Assembly: GCA_934047225.1 (NCBI GenBank)
Contig: OW203983.1
Location: 41,784,310-41,848,309 of the forward strand
DNA length: 64,000 nt
Direction of reading: 5' to 3'
From: Ypsolopha sequella
Taxonomy: Eukaryota > Arthropoda > Insecta > Lepidoptera > Ypsolophidae
Below are positions 1 to 11,799 of this stretch, in pieces. A program made the position numbers and the translations under genes. The notes under the pieces are model-generated. The model was not told the DNA's origin. It worked only from the letters and a program-made list of their open reading frames with translations, and searched no databases. How positions within the stretch are numbered: position 1 is the first letter of the stretch; every line of letters starts with the position of its first letter.

Positions 1-315
1 GACAAAAATAAAATTCGCATAGAATCATTATTGAAAGTCCGCTCAATTAAATACCTACAAATAACAATGAACAATTTTTAGGTAGCAAAGTTCTCAGAAA
101 CAACATCTATTTATAGCAAAAATTTAAACTTATGCTAAAAGCGGTCGTTTTAGCAAAAGTTGAATATTTAGCTCGACGAAGACGTTGTCTATGAAAACTA
201 TGCGATTTAAAAACAGTTAACTGAGCAAATTTTTCAATAATTATTCTGGTAGGTAGGTAGGTAGGTAATGTTTGTTTTTTCCAAAGTGGCAGTACTTTTG
301 CATCTCTTCGGACCT

Positions 316-708
316 TAATAGTAGTTTATGCTACAAGGGCGAAAAGGAATAAATCACGAGGACTATTTAAAACACGAGCGTAGCGAGTGTTTTAAACGTA
401 ACCGAGTAATTTATTGCTCTGACGCCCGTGTATCATACTACGTTTTTCAATGCATAGTGTGAAGAAATAAAACAAATATAATCTTGTCAATTTTAATTTA
501 TGATTGGCTCAAAATGACTGTATCCAGAACCGTTAAACAGTGGAAAAAAAGTATAAAATTTATGGTACACAAGAATGGTTGCAGGTAAGCCAACTTCTCG
601 TTAATAAATATTAAAAAAAATAAAGCCCTAGGGCAAAATAATCGACTTTCTGTTCGGTTTTGATGCATAAAAAGTGGGCTTTTACGAGCACTTGCATTGA
701 AAATATTA
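316..708 (+). repeat. Family E dispersed repeat, copy 1
   Basis: About 390 bp matching 56044-56428 in the same orientation. It contains the hairpin AAAACACGAGCGTAGCGAGTGTTTT and ends near CGAGCACTTGCATTGAAAA. No coding potential. Confidence 0.9.
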
Positions 709-1960
709 TAATATCTACGAAAGGCAAGAGTTTATAGTTGTATTACCGTATAAGGTTCAGTTGCGTATCACAGCCATACAAATAGACAACAACCCAAACG
801 AAAATATTATCTCCACTCTGAATTGCGATATAATTAAGTTAATGGTCTATAGACAGCTAAACCCTGTTGCAAAAACTGTAAACTCTATCTACCTTTTAAT
901 AGGGGTGATAATTGTTTATCAACTTACCGTGGGCATCTAAGTTGTGTCGCGCATAGGGTTGAATCGGCACTTTATCATCGTATGGAGCGTGTTTGACGAA
1001 TTAAAAAGGGAAAGGCTTGTAAATGAATTATGATTTAATTGATGGGCTCTTCAGTTAAGTTAGCAGGCCCGCTTTACAGATGATGAACAAAAGTTATTCA
1101 ATATTAACACGGGGTGTAAATTGATAGGTAACAATAATTGGTACCCCATACTCTACTGATAGAAACCACACACTTCACTGATAGAAACCACACACTCTAC
1201 CAAAATAAATCATAAACTGCACTGGTATAAACTCTACTACTTTTAAATAACTTCCCAAAGAAGCAGCCGAGAAAATCTAGTTTTTCTCTCATTTGTGACA
1301 GTATTTTTGGGAAAGTTACCTATTCAGTATTATCATTAAAATTTGTGTTTCCTTAAGGTGCCGTAATGTGATTCAAACCTGTCGTGTTTGTGCCGAAAAT
1401 AATTAAGGTGATACATCCCCATCACGTTGGAAGTAAAATGACGGGTGTTGATTGTTAGAGTGACACATTTGGAAAGCAACTTTGTCCCTCCAGGATTACA
1501 ATATCGTGCCGATATACATTTATTTAACATTTAGGGGGTGCTGTTTTTGTTATCACTACTGATACCTACAGATAACTTCAGAAGAAAATCTTTACCCAAA
1601 ACACAAACTGTCCAACGTTGCTTACAACCCAACAACAACGTACTACGAAGACTTATAAATGTAATAATAAAAATTATTGCCAATCCGATATAGAGATTCT
1701 CATGACACCTCATTCATCCAAATTGGTTAAAGCGTTCAGAAGATATGATGGAATAAATAAAAATACATACGTGAACCCTGAAAACGATACACTCCTTTTT
1801 TGGGGGCAGTCATGTAAAAAGGATTATCTATACACGATCAATAGCCATACGTACCTAATTAAGGCGCTACGAAAAAAAATCGACACTTTAAGAACTTGCA
1901 TATCTACTTCAGTAAATAATGTATTATTTTGATAAAATAGTACATTATATTTGGATTCTT
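709..1960. other. No recognisable gene or element
   Basis: AT-rich sequence with only short, low-complexity ORFs and the small tandem repeat at 1142. Nothing in it could be assigned. Confidence 0.5.
1142..1200 (+). repeat. Short tandem repeat, two units of about 26 bp
   Basis: CTGATAGAAACCACACACT is repeated twice, flanked by CTCTAC. Confidence 0.8.
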
Positions 1961-1969
1961 TTTCTAGGG

Positions 1970-2240
1970 ACCTGTTAAAACAGAAACGCAATTGGAGAAA
2001 TTCGGCCCGATAGAAATATTTATTGAAATGAGGTCCTTTTCGGCACCAATTCTCCTGGTCTGACAATTTAGAATGACATATGGACTGCAATTATATTTTA
2101 TTAAATGGGTTTTAACGGTTTCTAGGACCTGGTTAAACGAAATTTTGATAGCATCTTTAGGACATTTTATATTAATAAAAAACCGACATTTTGCTATTTT
2201 TCCACGAATCCGTCCCTCTCGCACTGAGAGTTTTTTCGCA
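1970..2240 (-). repeat. Family F dispersed repeat
   Basis: The complement contains GCGAGAGGGACGGATTCGTGG and AAATTTCGTTTAACC-type segments shared with 21356-21620 and 30885-31130 (the latter inside the Harbinger element), and in copy B at about 41905-42150. Confidence 0.6.
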
Positions 2241-2339
2241 TATGGAGTAACAGGGACGCCTAAACTTTTACATATCGCCTTAATCGATGCAAATGTGAGA
2301 AAATACGTTTAATTTATTACCCCTCATGTGTCGGTAGAC

Positions 2340-2545
2340 CCCCCTCTAGTTGGATGATGATGATCCTCTCCGACCGCTTTCGGTCATATCATGGTACGGC
2401 GCCCGAAGATGGCTAATGTAGCCGATCTTCCGAGTAAGCCCCCAGGTCACTGAGCGCACGTTTTGGCATCGAGGTCAGCCTTGCGCTGCTCCTCCAATTC
2501 GCGTACTTGCCTCTGTACAAGCCCACTATTCTGTCCACCCTTACC
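2340..2545 (-). repeat. LINE/SINE 3'-end-like repeat with (ATC)n tail
   Basis: On the minus strand the sequence ends CCGAAAGCGGTCGGAGAGG then ATCATCATC, a pattern common in insect retroelement 3' ends. Upstream is a GC-richer stretch without an intact frame. Confidence 0.5.
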
Positions 2546-2608
2546 ATTTAGAGGGCCCGTTACATATTACATATTTTCATGTGTCGCTTATGAACATCTT
2601 TGTACTCT

Positions 2609-2914
2609 TCGACCAAAATAAAATGAATGGACGGGCCTTGTCTTTACAATTTGCTCACTCATAACGAGTCTAAACAATTGGATATATACTATACTTCAAT
2701 ACCTAATTGTAAGTCTTTATTTTGCTTTTTGCACTTTGGAAATGCACAAGAAGGCATTTTTTCGTCAGTTATTTGGATGGCATGTAATAATAAGCGTACT
2801 TGTCACTCTTCTAACAGAGACCGACTGAGATGAAGTGAGAGCCGGCGCTCACTTTACAAACTTCAAAAATCTTTACGCTGTGGCCCGTCCATTTATTTTA
2901 TTTTGGTCGAAGTT
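2609..2914. repeat. Inverted pair, 31-bp arms
   Basis: CTTCGACCAAAATAAAAT(G/A)AATGGACGGGCC at 2609 is the complement of 2883-2914. The right arm lies at the 3' end of the LINE fragment. Confidence 0.8.
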
Positions 2915-3110
2915 TGTACTTGAGGAGTTGGCCGCCCTGTTTTCGCTGCCCTCCTTCAGTTCAGAACAAAAGATACGCTTCACCACTCGCTCCACCGACA
3001 TCCGCGAGACGTGTCCGCTCGAACGAAGCTGTCGACGTATCAGGTAACGTCGCGGAACTTCGGTATTTCGCAAACGTTCAGACCATCTGATCTTCATGAT
3101 GCTACGCAGG
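2840..3110 (-). pseudogene. LINE C-terminal coding fragment
   Basis: The minus-strand frame reads [11 protein letters not shown]...[13 protein letters not shown]...[16 protein letters not shown]. The RQLRxxGHVxRM...R..KRIFxxEL pattern is the C-terminal tail of non-LTR retrotransposon reverse transcriptases. No RT core remains. Confidence 0.65.
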
Positions 3111-3691
3111 CATTTAAGGTGGAACCGGTACAGCCACAGAACTATTTAATAAAGAGTCCACGAAACCTAGGGATGTGGTTGCAGTACACACCATTTTTCC
3201 GAGGAATAAAGGAGGTTTGGCAGCACAATTGACGTAATACGGAGATATTGATCGCCAGTTTCAAGTCATGTGAGCGGAAGTCCTAGGAGCTCAGCTCCCC
3301 GAATGCTGCGGCAGCAGTACTGATCCGCTAGGTGGACTGACGTGATGACACTTAGGGCTGGAAAAATCTGACTTGTATCGTCCTATGACAGGGATTGGTG
3401 TTTATATCCAGCAGACAACAATGATTCTAGGTGATGATTAATCTAAGTGAAGACTAAGTAAGTCACTTTCTAAAATGAGTTTACCAACAAACCTGTTTAA
3501 AAATAACGTTACATACACAATCGCATAGAATAAAATCATACTGCTGAATTGATAGTACAAAATAATGTCAACTTCGCTTGTTGCGAAGTTCCAGCCTGTT
3601 GACAATGAATCGGCTCATATATCTTTACCACAGTATAGATAAGTAACAGTATTACTTTATTGAAAAAGGCGTTACTTTGCGGAAGTCCATC

Positions 3692-3807
3692 ATAAATTTG
3701 TGGATATATTAATAATTTGCAATATTCCGCTAAACACAAGCTGTTTTAGCGTGTTTTTTCCGTGTTTAGCGGAATATTGCAAATTATTAATATATCCACA
3801 AATTTAT
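3692..3807. repeat. Perfect inverted repeat, 46-bp arms, 24-nt loop
   Basis: The arms 3692-3737 and 3762-3807 are exact complements (core CAATATTCCGCTAAACAC). Transcription would give a very stable hairpin. Confidence 0.95.
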
Positions 3808-3809
3808 AA

Positions 3810-4520
3810 CAGTATTACATCTGGGCCAGTGTCCTTGAAACAACGCTCGGTAGACGTACGCATTAGGGCTGCCCATATATATTATGTGGAATTGGGTGGC
3901 GTCTTACAATCTCCGCGTCCGTACTTAACTGCGGCGCGGCGCACCACTACCTACTATGAGGAGTGAACCAAGATTTGGAAGCGCGCGTTTTGGCCGTTTT
4001 ATATGAAGACATAATACTGTTCTACTTATCTATACTGTGCCTATACCAAGGAACGTAGCGAAAAACAACCATAGTTTTCCTGATTTATATTGTTCCGTTC
4101 AAAATCAGAACCCTTATTTCAGAAAACCTGTAAGCTTCGGGGTCTGTGTAATCGCAACCCCGTACAGTGCATGTTTGTCCATACCATGAATCAAGAAGGG
4201 CCGATTAGTTATTAGCATCATTTGGCTACCGTCAACTCAACGAGATCCTGTCAAAAAACGACATCCATATGACATCTGTATATTTAGGTGTAAGTATTGA
4301 GTTTGAGGTGTTTTTAAATAATTTGGGCAAACCACACACAATACCAACATACAATAAGGGTACGGAACCCTAAAAAAATATGGTAAATAACAACAATACA
4401 GATGCCATAGCAAGATTAAAGCGACAAAAACTAACCGCTAAAATGGTAGCGCCTGGCAAACAATAAGCGGTTCCTGCTAAGTACGAAACCCTAATATCTT
4501 AAACACTAAAGGGCGTTTAA
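3810..4520. other. No recognisable gene
   Basis: A GC-richer stretch at 3820-3966 keeps a frame open but resembles no known protein. GGTACGGAACCCTAAAAAAA at about 4359 is a family A end. Confidence 0.4.
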
Positions 4521-4524
4521 GCGA

Positions 4525-4625
4525 TGTTTAACTTTAGACAGTGTTTAAATCTGTTGCTGTCACTTTTTTACAATATGAAAGAAAAGGGGACAACAACAGA
4601 TTTAAACACTGTCTAAAGTTAAACA
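4525..4625. repeat. Perfect inverted repeat, 32-bp arms
   Basis: The arms 4525-4556 and 4594-4625 are exact complements (core AGACAGTGTTTAAATCTG), loop 37 nt. Confidence 0.93.
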
Positions 4626-5144
4626 CCGTTTTGTAGTAACATCGTATATTTTTTTTGTAATTTTTTACGTAGTTATTATAAATTACCATGATTTTTTTCA
4701 TATTTTTCGGTCCTCTTGCTGGCGTCCGTACAGACAAAGCGCTAGAGGCTCTGTAAATGCGAGATTGTTCTACTACTTTTTGTAATAAACATTTTCACAC
4801 TCACACTAGTACCTGTCACAAATTAACACGACAAATTAAAACAACATGGTTTAATAACATCCCGATAAAGCTGGCTCAACACTGTCGGCTATGAGATGAA
4901 TGCATTATCAATTTATTATAATGAGGCTTAAAAATACGATCAGGGCTGCTATTCAGGCAACATTTTGTACAAGCTTTATTTTTCATACGACTTTGTTTAT
5001 CTCGTGAAAAATGCCGTGTTATCATACTAAATATAACTCCTTGAAAGACATGGAAAACATATTATGAATTCAGGCAAAAGGTTCGTATTTTAAAAGCCGT
5101 ATTAAGAGCTTCTAAGAATTACCCACCTTCAATTCAAATTCAAA

Positions 5145-5508
5145 ACAGGTGGTAGAGCTGATGCCGGGCTCGACTGTGGAGGTACCACGATCTTACTTGG
5201 AGACCCCCTCGAAGTAATTCGGGGGAGAGTAAGACGACAGCTCTCAGGCAAAAAACCAGGAGGCCCACCATGCCTGGGACCGATGGATGGCGGTATATCC
5301 ATCCCTAATAGCCGGGCCTTATATGGAACAGACTGGTGACGGGCAGCGGTGTCACTGGTGCGAGGGTTTCCGCACCGCGCTCACCAACCCGCCTGCCCAG
5401 CGTGTGTGAGTATGGGTAATTCTTCGAGGATGACCGCCGGGAGTGGCAAAGTCCTGGAAAGGCTTATGTCCAGCAGTGGACGAACTAGGCTGATGGATGG
5501 ATGGATGA
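5145..5508 (+). repeat. SINE-like repeat with (GATG)n tail
   Basis: About 360 bp, starting AGGTGGTAGAGCTGATGCC and ending CTGATGGATGGATGG. TGGTAGAGCTG fits a pol III box A, but no convincing box B was found at the usual distance. Other copies are at 7726, 13239, 15556 and 61318. It may be a SINE or a LINE 3' end. Confidence 0.75.
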
Positions 5509-5642
5509 TTCAAATTTTCACATGTGTCAGAAATCAGAATTGCCGTCCATGCTATTTTGTCGTTCGACTTTTGTTTATAGTGCCATAGTATTTAGTTATT
5601 AATGCCATGTGATGTAAAGTGGAGGGGCTAAGCCTTATCAAA

Positions 5643-6122
5643 TAAAAACCGGCCAAGTGCGTGTCGGGCCACGCGCAGTGTAGGGTTCCGTAGTTGCCCA
5701 TCATAATATACCAACTTAGAAGGTTCATAAACTTATATTTACTTCCTGTTTTACATAACTAATAACTTTATCTAAGTAATTTTCTAAGGAATTTTCATTT
5801 TAAGTTGGTCGACTATTGCACGTTAACCTATGAATTCTACTTAGCTGTGATAGTTTTCCTTTTAACTTTGTTATATATACTTCATTACGTATGATATAAT
5901 ATCACATATCTATACAAGGGTACCCCACACCATGGGATAGACGAGAAAAAAATATCGTCCCTAATTTACGTGTAGGAGAGGTAACCCAATTTTTTTTCCA
6001 TATTTATTTTATCGCTTTGACCCAAGCCAAATGATAGCTTTCTAGAACTAAGAGTCTCTGAACTAAGTCGCGGACAGATAGACGAACTATAAGGGTTCGT
6101 TGTTGACTACGGAACCCTAAAA
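5643..6122 (+). repeat. Family A repeat (GGCCAAGTGCGxGTCGG ... GGAACCCTAAAAA)
   Basis: Starts AAAACCGGCCAAGTGCGTG and AGGGTTCCGTAG, ends CTACGGAACCCTAAAAA, so the inner ends are inverted. Other copies are at 11173, 18499, 19690, 49790, 50029, 58113 and 62199. It is a common Lepidoptera-type dispersed repeat. Confidence 0.75.
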
Positions 6123-6124
6123 AC

Positions 6125-7640
6125 TATGATTACCAATTATCTGTAAGTATTGAATATATGTAACTATAAAAATTCAATTAAAAAATCAATACATATCCGT
6201 AGAAAATTCCTTTTAATGTCATTCGAAATCTAGATACCTTGGCAATTTTTCCGCACGTGCCAGAATAGGCATCCAGGTTTATAATCACCGTGTCACTTGT
6301 CATGCACGCTTTATTATTGGGTAGCGTTCACTAGATTACTTTGAAGTGTATTAATTATTTAATCATGGCACCTGAAGCACAGAAGAAATTTTATTGTAGT
6401 ACTATGTACCTGAGATGTTATTTTGGAAAAACAGAGCCCTGATAAGATCACTGTTGTCTTGCCCGTTTTTCTATCTGTCGTGTGTCACAGCCCTTTTTCT
6501 CAGTAACAGCTTGAGGAAGTAGAAATTAATATAGAATTCAATTTCAAATACTAAGGTTTATAGCCTCATATTGGTTTAAGGTTAGAAGTAAAATGTATTT
6601 TTATAATAAAAATTACATACACTGACTAATTTGATCTGTAGGGTACATAATCTTGAAATTTGAGACGAATAAAGGTTTTTGGCATAAGTGGAGGAATAAA
6701 TCCGAAAATCATTAATTTAAATTCTATGTGGAATAAATAATAATGACAATTTTAATTTTGCAGTTGTTTTCATACTTGTTGTACGTAATGATACATTTTA
6801 TTTTTTGTTAAATTTTTTTATGGCTCAGTATCGAGTTAAGTTCCGTCCTTCACTAACGCATTTGTTTTTGTATTATCTATCCAGCTCTAATTGAAGGCCG
6901 CGGACGCAAAACCTAAAAACGCAAACATCCTTCTACAATGAGTAAAAATGACTTTTGAATGTGGACATCCACAAAAATTAATAAAAATTAATTATAACTA
7001 TCAACCATTCCAATGGAATTGTTAACAGTGTTAACAACTTTTCAAGTTTAACAATAAAAAAATATGAAACAATTTAAATACAACTTTGAAAAAAAAATAT
7101 GAAAATTATCCACTCTACGGTAGACAGTGTATATTTAAATTTTTCTTATTGTCAAACTTGACCATCTTATTGCTTTCCAGCAAAGAGTTCTGTGCATTTT
7201 GGTAGTAATAATTATTTCTTATTATTTTGTTATAAATCCGGAGAATCGACTATGTTGTTCATCGACCCGCAGTATGAATTGAGATGATAATCATTAACTC
7301 TTCGTCAAACTTCTACACTCCAGTCCCTAAAATTCAACCGCAGCAGACGAAACGTTACAATAGAAAAAAAAACAATAATTGTCAGAGTTAATTGCATTAC
7401 GAATATTACGGAGCCCACACCACACCACAAGATAAATTTTGGTGGCACGCGGCAAAATGGCGCAAAATGGCGATCCGATTATATCGGGATCATCTGCCGT
7501 CGCGGCTGCAATTGTTGGTCTAGACTATAATGTGACTACTTCGATTTAAATGTCATCAGGGAAACTTATAGTACTGAATGATTTGTTTGTGCTTTATTAT
7601 CTCTCTATAACTTTATTATATAATATGGGGTACATCCTTT
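6125..7640. other. No recognisable gene or element
   Basis: AT-rich. A GC-richer patch GGCACGCGGCAAAATGGCGCAAAATGGCG at about 7443 has no frame. Confidence 0.45.
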
Positions 7641-7725
7641 TTTAATACCATGATTGCATTTTATATTTATCAATATTCTTTATATTTGCTAACAATTATG
7701 AAGAAATTTCACAATTATAAAAACA

Positions 7726-8072
7726 TACATCCATCCATCAGCCCAGTTCGTCCACTGCTGGACATAAGCCTTTCTAGGACTTTGCCACTCCTGAAAGAAT
7801 TGCCCATACTCACACACACTGGGCAGGCGGGTTGGTGAGCGCGGTGCCGGAACCCTCGCACCAGTGACACCGCTGCCCATCAGCAGTCTGTTCCATATAA
7901 GGCCCGGCTATTAGAGATGGATATACCACCATCCATCGGTCCCAGGCATGGTGGGCCTCCTGGTTTTTTGCCTGTGAGCTGTCCTCTTACTCTCCTCCGA
8001 ATTACTTCGAGGGAGTCTCCAAGTAAGATGGTGGTAACTCCACAGTCGAGCCCAGCATCAGCTCTACCACCT
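7726..8072 (-). repeat. SINE-like repeat, minus orientation
   Basis: Complement of the same family: CATCCATCCATCAGCCCAGTTCGTCCACTGCTGG at the left and GGCATCAGCTCTACCACCT-like at the right. Full length. Confidence 0.75.
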
Positions 8073-8120
8073 ATAAATACAAAATAACATAATAATAAAA
8101 CAATAAATAAAACTACTTAA

Positions 8121-9974
8121 GGCTCGGTTTCGCCGCCAACCGCCGTCGAATTTATGTATTTCGATGCTTGCACACAGCGGTAACAGCTATCACGCACACT
8201 TGTATGCATGCACAGTGGGCTCGCGCCGCCGCCGCGGCTGCCATACTATCCACTAACATTCAAAATGATGAATATGAGAAATAACTGTCACATTTTTAGG
8301 GTTCTCTAAGTACTCTTGCTTGTAATTCAAGAAATAGTGGCGGTTGAGCTGACTTGAGCTAGCGTGTAGACAAATAATAAAATGGCGGGTAAAATGAGAA
8401 ATTAGGGTTCCATCTGAAACGGAAACCTTTTAGTGAATGAAACAACTTCTTGTCTACCGTCTGCGGCACAATTCAAGAACGGCTCAACCGGTTGAGCTGC
8501 AATTTTGATTAAAAATTTATACTTTTATATTCACAATATGGATGTCACTTCAAAATTTGATTTTCCGCGAATTTGACATCGTTGTGAAATTTAAGATGGC
8601 TGTCGCAACATATTATTTACTGCTTTAGGTGTCGTTTTTAAGGTTTTTATGGTGATGCTGTGGCATTTTGCTGAGTCGAGGACCTTTTTTTTGCTGCAAG
8701 TTAGCAATTTAAAATATATTAAGTTGTCTCAGAGTTGATAATTGTATTTGTTTAGGATGTAGCATCAAAATAAATGTCTGATTTATTTCTTGATTTCGTT
8801 ATTTATTTAGCACGAATTTGAATAAATGATTTTTGAAATCAAAGATATACGTAGTCTACGACAAACTGATAGTTACAATTATACAAATTTTTCCCATCCC
8901 TAGTGTCCAAGTACATCGCTACGAACTTCGCGCTCGCGTGCTCGCTCTGAAAAATGACAAAATTCAAAAAAAAAAAAATATTCAAAAAGTTCAAAGATAT
9001 ACGTAGTCTACGACAAACTGATAGTTACAATTATACAAATTTTTCCCATCCCTAGTGTCCAAGTACATCACTACGAACTTCGCGCTCACGTGCTCGTTCT
9101 GAAAAATGAAATTTTTTCCCATTCCTAGTGTCAAAGTCAAAAATGTCCAAGTACCTACATACCTAAGAACTCTTTTCCATCCCTAGTGTCAAAGTACATC
9201 ACTACGAACTTCGTGCTCGCGTGCTCGTTCTGAAAAATGTCAATTTGTATATTACGTTACGTATGTATAATATACATATAACATATTATGTTATTGCCTA
9301 GAAAAAAAAATCCTGTTAGAAAAAAACATAAAAACACTAATATAGAATAGAAGGAGCACCTACTACCAAAAGGAAAAGTTCATATCGATACAAACTTACT
9401 ACCTACGTAAAAACATTCCATGGTGGCTTACTTGATCAATTTCCGTCTCGCTGTGCAGGATTTTTTGTGTCTTTACACGAAATTACGCGTACGATTTCCG
9501 TGGCAACGAGCGACGTACTCCCACTCTGAAGCTTGCGGTGGTACTGAGGCCACAAGGGATGCGCTTGCTATTATATTTCGCCAATTGAGTGGTCTCGAAT
9601 GCCATACTAATTTGTATAGAGAAATAACGCGGAAAAATGTTGAGTGTTTGAGTATGTTTTATAAAATAACGAAAGGAAAGATGTTTAAATAAATAATAAA
9701 ATAAGCTTGTTTGACTTCTTAACTCTAGAAAATATCATTCTATTTTTTAGTTGGATTATTAGATATATCATAATTGTCAAAACGGCTGTTTTCCGTGATT
9801 TTAGTGATGTTTCCGATTTTTTTTCTCAAAGGTTATAATACTTATTTCAAATCTAAAATATAAATAATGTAGTTCAACTTCTTAAATAACTACAAGAATT
9901 TTATTTGTTTAAAATATTTTGATTTAATATGCTAAATTGTCCAAACGCGAGAGCATGTTTGGCGAAACCGACCC
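8121..9974. mobile_element. piggyBac-like non-autonomous element, TTAA flanks
   Basis: Termini GGCTCGGTTTCGCC and GGCGAAACCGACCC are inverted, and TTAA is present on each outer side (8117-8120 and 9975-9978), the target duplication of piggyBac elements. The 1.85 kb interior has no transposase. It holds a tandem repeat (8844-9240) and an unrecognised 90-aa ORF (9420-9692). Confidence 0.65.
8844..9240 (+). repeat. Degenerate tandem repeat, about 150-bp unit
   Basis: GATATACGTAGTCTACGACAAACTG...CGTGCTCGCTCTGAAAAATGA at 8844-8957 is repeated at 8995-9108. Two shorter partial units with the CCCATxCCTAGTGTCxAAGT motif follow at about 9114 and 9175. Confidence 0.85.
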
Positions 9975-10627
9975 TTAATTAAACAAAATTCTCATTATCG
10001 CTACTCGTAAATCATTAGTAACACAGTAGATCACAGTCTTGAATGGGGCTCAAATCCATCCTACAGATTAAAGTAACAGCTCATGATTATTGTTTAAAAA
10101 ATAAAAATATAATCTTATGGACAGTTTTATCATTTAAAAGGTATTAGTTCGAATTTGGTATCCGTCTCCAGTAGAAGGTTAGTTTTGAACCTAGTTGTAA
10201 CCAGCTAGAACAAAGAGCAGCCGAGTTACAAAAAAAAAAAAAACTTGTTATACTTGTCTTTGCCTGTAACATTCCTTCAAGAGAATGACGTAAACAGAGC
10301 GTTCGAAATAAAGTAGTCGAGAAATACCTACCATACAATTTAATACAGCTATTAATCGTAGCCATTGAAGTTAATTAAATAATTATAATTACTTAACGTC
10401 GCGCCCGATGCATTCTCAATGGCGTTTTTATGCGAAAGCACTTTCAATAAAAGTTTCATCAAAAAGGGGACAGTTTGAATGTGGCAGAGATATAATATTA
10501 CTGAGACTGAAAAAAACATGCGTAATATTATTTATGTATTAACTATGATACTTTTAGGTTTCTTAGCAAGACTAATCGAATGGGCGGACAGGCATGTATT
10601 TATATATGTAATCTATTACTATGTAGT

Positions 10628-10770
10628 ATATAGGATGGGATTTGGTCGGCCGCCTGGATTAGTGCTGGGGGCTCGGTTGGTGATCATTGAACCTTGTTCC
10701 TGGTCCCTGGCCGGGTCTCCGGTATGGGTTCGGGCGGTTGATTGGATTTCACCTTGTATAATAATATTTT
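10628..10770 (+). mobile_element. Family B foldback copy, A-to-G hypermutated
   Basis: Both arms match family B copies but carry about 21 A-to-G differences on the plus strand and no T-to-C. For example ATTTAATCAACCGCC is read as ATTTGGTCGGCCGCC and CTAACCGAGTCTCCAG as CTGGCCGGGTCTCCGG. The centre is deleted, joining the arms through ATCATTGAACC. Confidence 0.8.
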
Positions 10771-10779
10771 ACCTATAAT

Positions 10780-11170
10780 TTTAATCGTATATATATTGCT
10801 ACATAAATTAAATAAACATTTAATCTAGTTCAAGACATTTATTATTTCATTACATATATTTTTATAAGATTAAAATTTGACTTGTGAAACGTGTATTATA
10901 AACGTGCACCTACTCTGCAAAATAAACTTTTTGAATTTTGAATTTTAAAACATTGAAATATCTAGTTCACATGACTGAATTTCAGAGTGAATATTCTTTT
11001 ACTGTCTTTCACAGATAAGCGAGAAACATGACGGTAAAGTTTCATCGTCCAATATCTTTCTGTAATCTTTACGTAATTAATCAATCACCTATTACCACGA
11101 TTTTTTCATATTTTTCGGTTCTCGTTTCGGAGATAAGGGAGGGGGGAACATGATAATGTTAAAAGTAAAT
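10780..11170. other. No recognisable gene or element
   Basis: AT-rich; a short TTTGAATTTTGAATTTT run at about 10930. Nothing assignable. Confidence 0.5.
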
Positions 11171-11172
11171 TA

Positions 11173-11790
11173 GTAAAAACCGGCCAGGTGCGAGTCGGAC
11201 TCGCGCACGAAGGGTTCCGTACCATTATCTATGAAAACGGCAAAAAAAACATGTCTGTTGTATAGGAGCCCCTTAAATATTTATTTTATTCTGTTTTTTA
11301 GTATTTGTTGTTATAGCGGCAACGGGAATACATCATCTGTGAAAATTTCAACTGTCTAACTATCACGGTTCTTGAGATACAGCCTGGTGACAGACGGACA
11401 GACAGACGGACAGACAGACAGACGGACAGACAGACGAACAGTGGTGTTTTGAAGGTTTTATGCATTGATTGGGAGCCCTTGGATTTTTTCAACATTATTA
11501 ATTTATTATTTTCATATGTCAAGCCATACCTATTTCTATTAGTATATTTAACTGATGCCGGGTCCAGGTCGGACCCGAAATATATCTTAAACCGTGTAAT
11601 TTTATAATTATAAAGTATTTTATTTAATTATTGATTCGTATAAATAAAAATATTTATTATTTTCAGTGATAGAGACCATAAAATTTCAAATGGCTACCTA
11701 TAATGGCCAAAGCTGTAGACCCCTGTGACAGACTGGCAGATGGATGAACGGATGGACGGACAGACCCTTTAAGTACGGAACCCTAAAAAA
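11173..11790 (+). repeat. Family A repeat with an inserted family H repeat
   Basis: The left end GGCCAGGTGCGAGTCGGACTC and the right end AAGTACGGAACCCTAAAAAA are both present, with CAGACGGA-rich minisatellite segments at about 11393-11440 and 11740-11765. A family H segment (11522-11660) splits it. Confidence 0.75.
11522..11660 (+). repeat. Family H repeat, about 140 bp
   Basis: AAGCCATACC...GGTCCAGGTCGGACCCGAAA...TTGATTCGTATAAATAAAAATAT is shared almost unchanged with 60669-60805. Both copies sit inside other repeats. Confidence 0.85.
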
Positions 11791-11799
11791 GCAAAACTT

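Noticed and set aside
1618..1932. 104-codon plus-strand ORF
   Set aside because: No recognisable family, and it overlaps an equally long frame on the other strand in AT-rich sequence.
9420..9692. 90-codon ORF inside the piggyBac-like element
   Set aside because: It starts with a good ATG but shows no piggyBac DDD region or cysteine-rich tail. It was left only as a note under that element.
10628..10770. RIP or APOBEC-type mutation as the cause of the A-to-G pattern
   Set aside because: Those processes give C-to-T (G-to-A) changes. Here the change is A-to-G on one strand, which fits RNA adenosine editing better.
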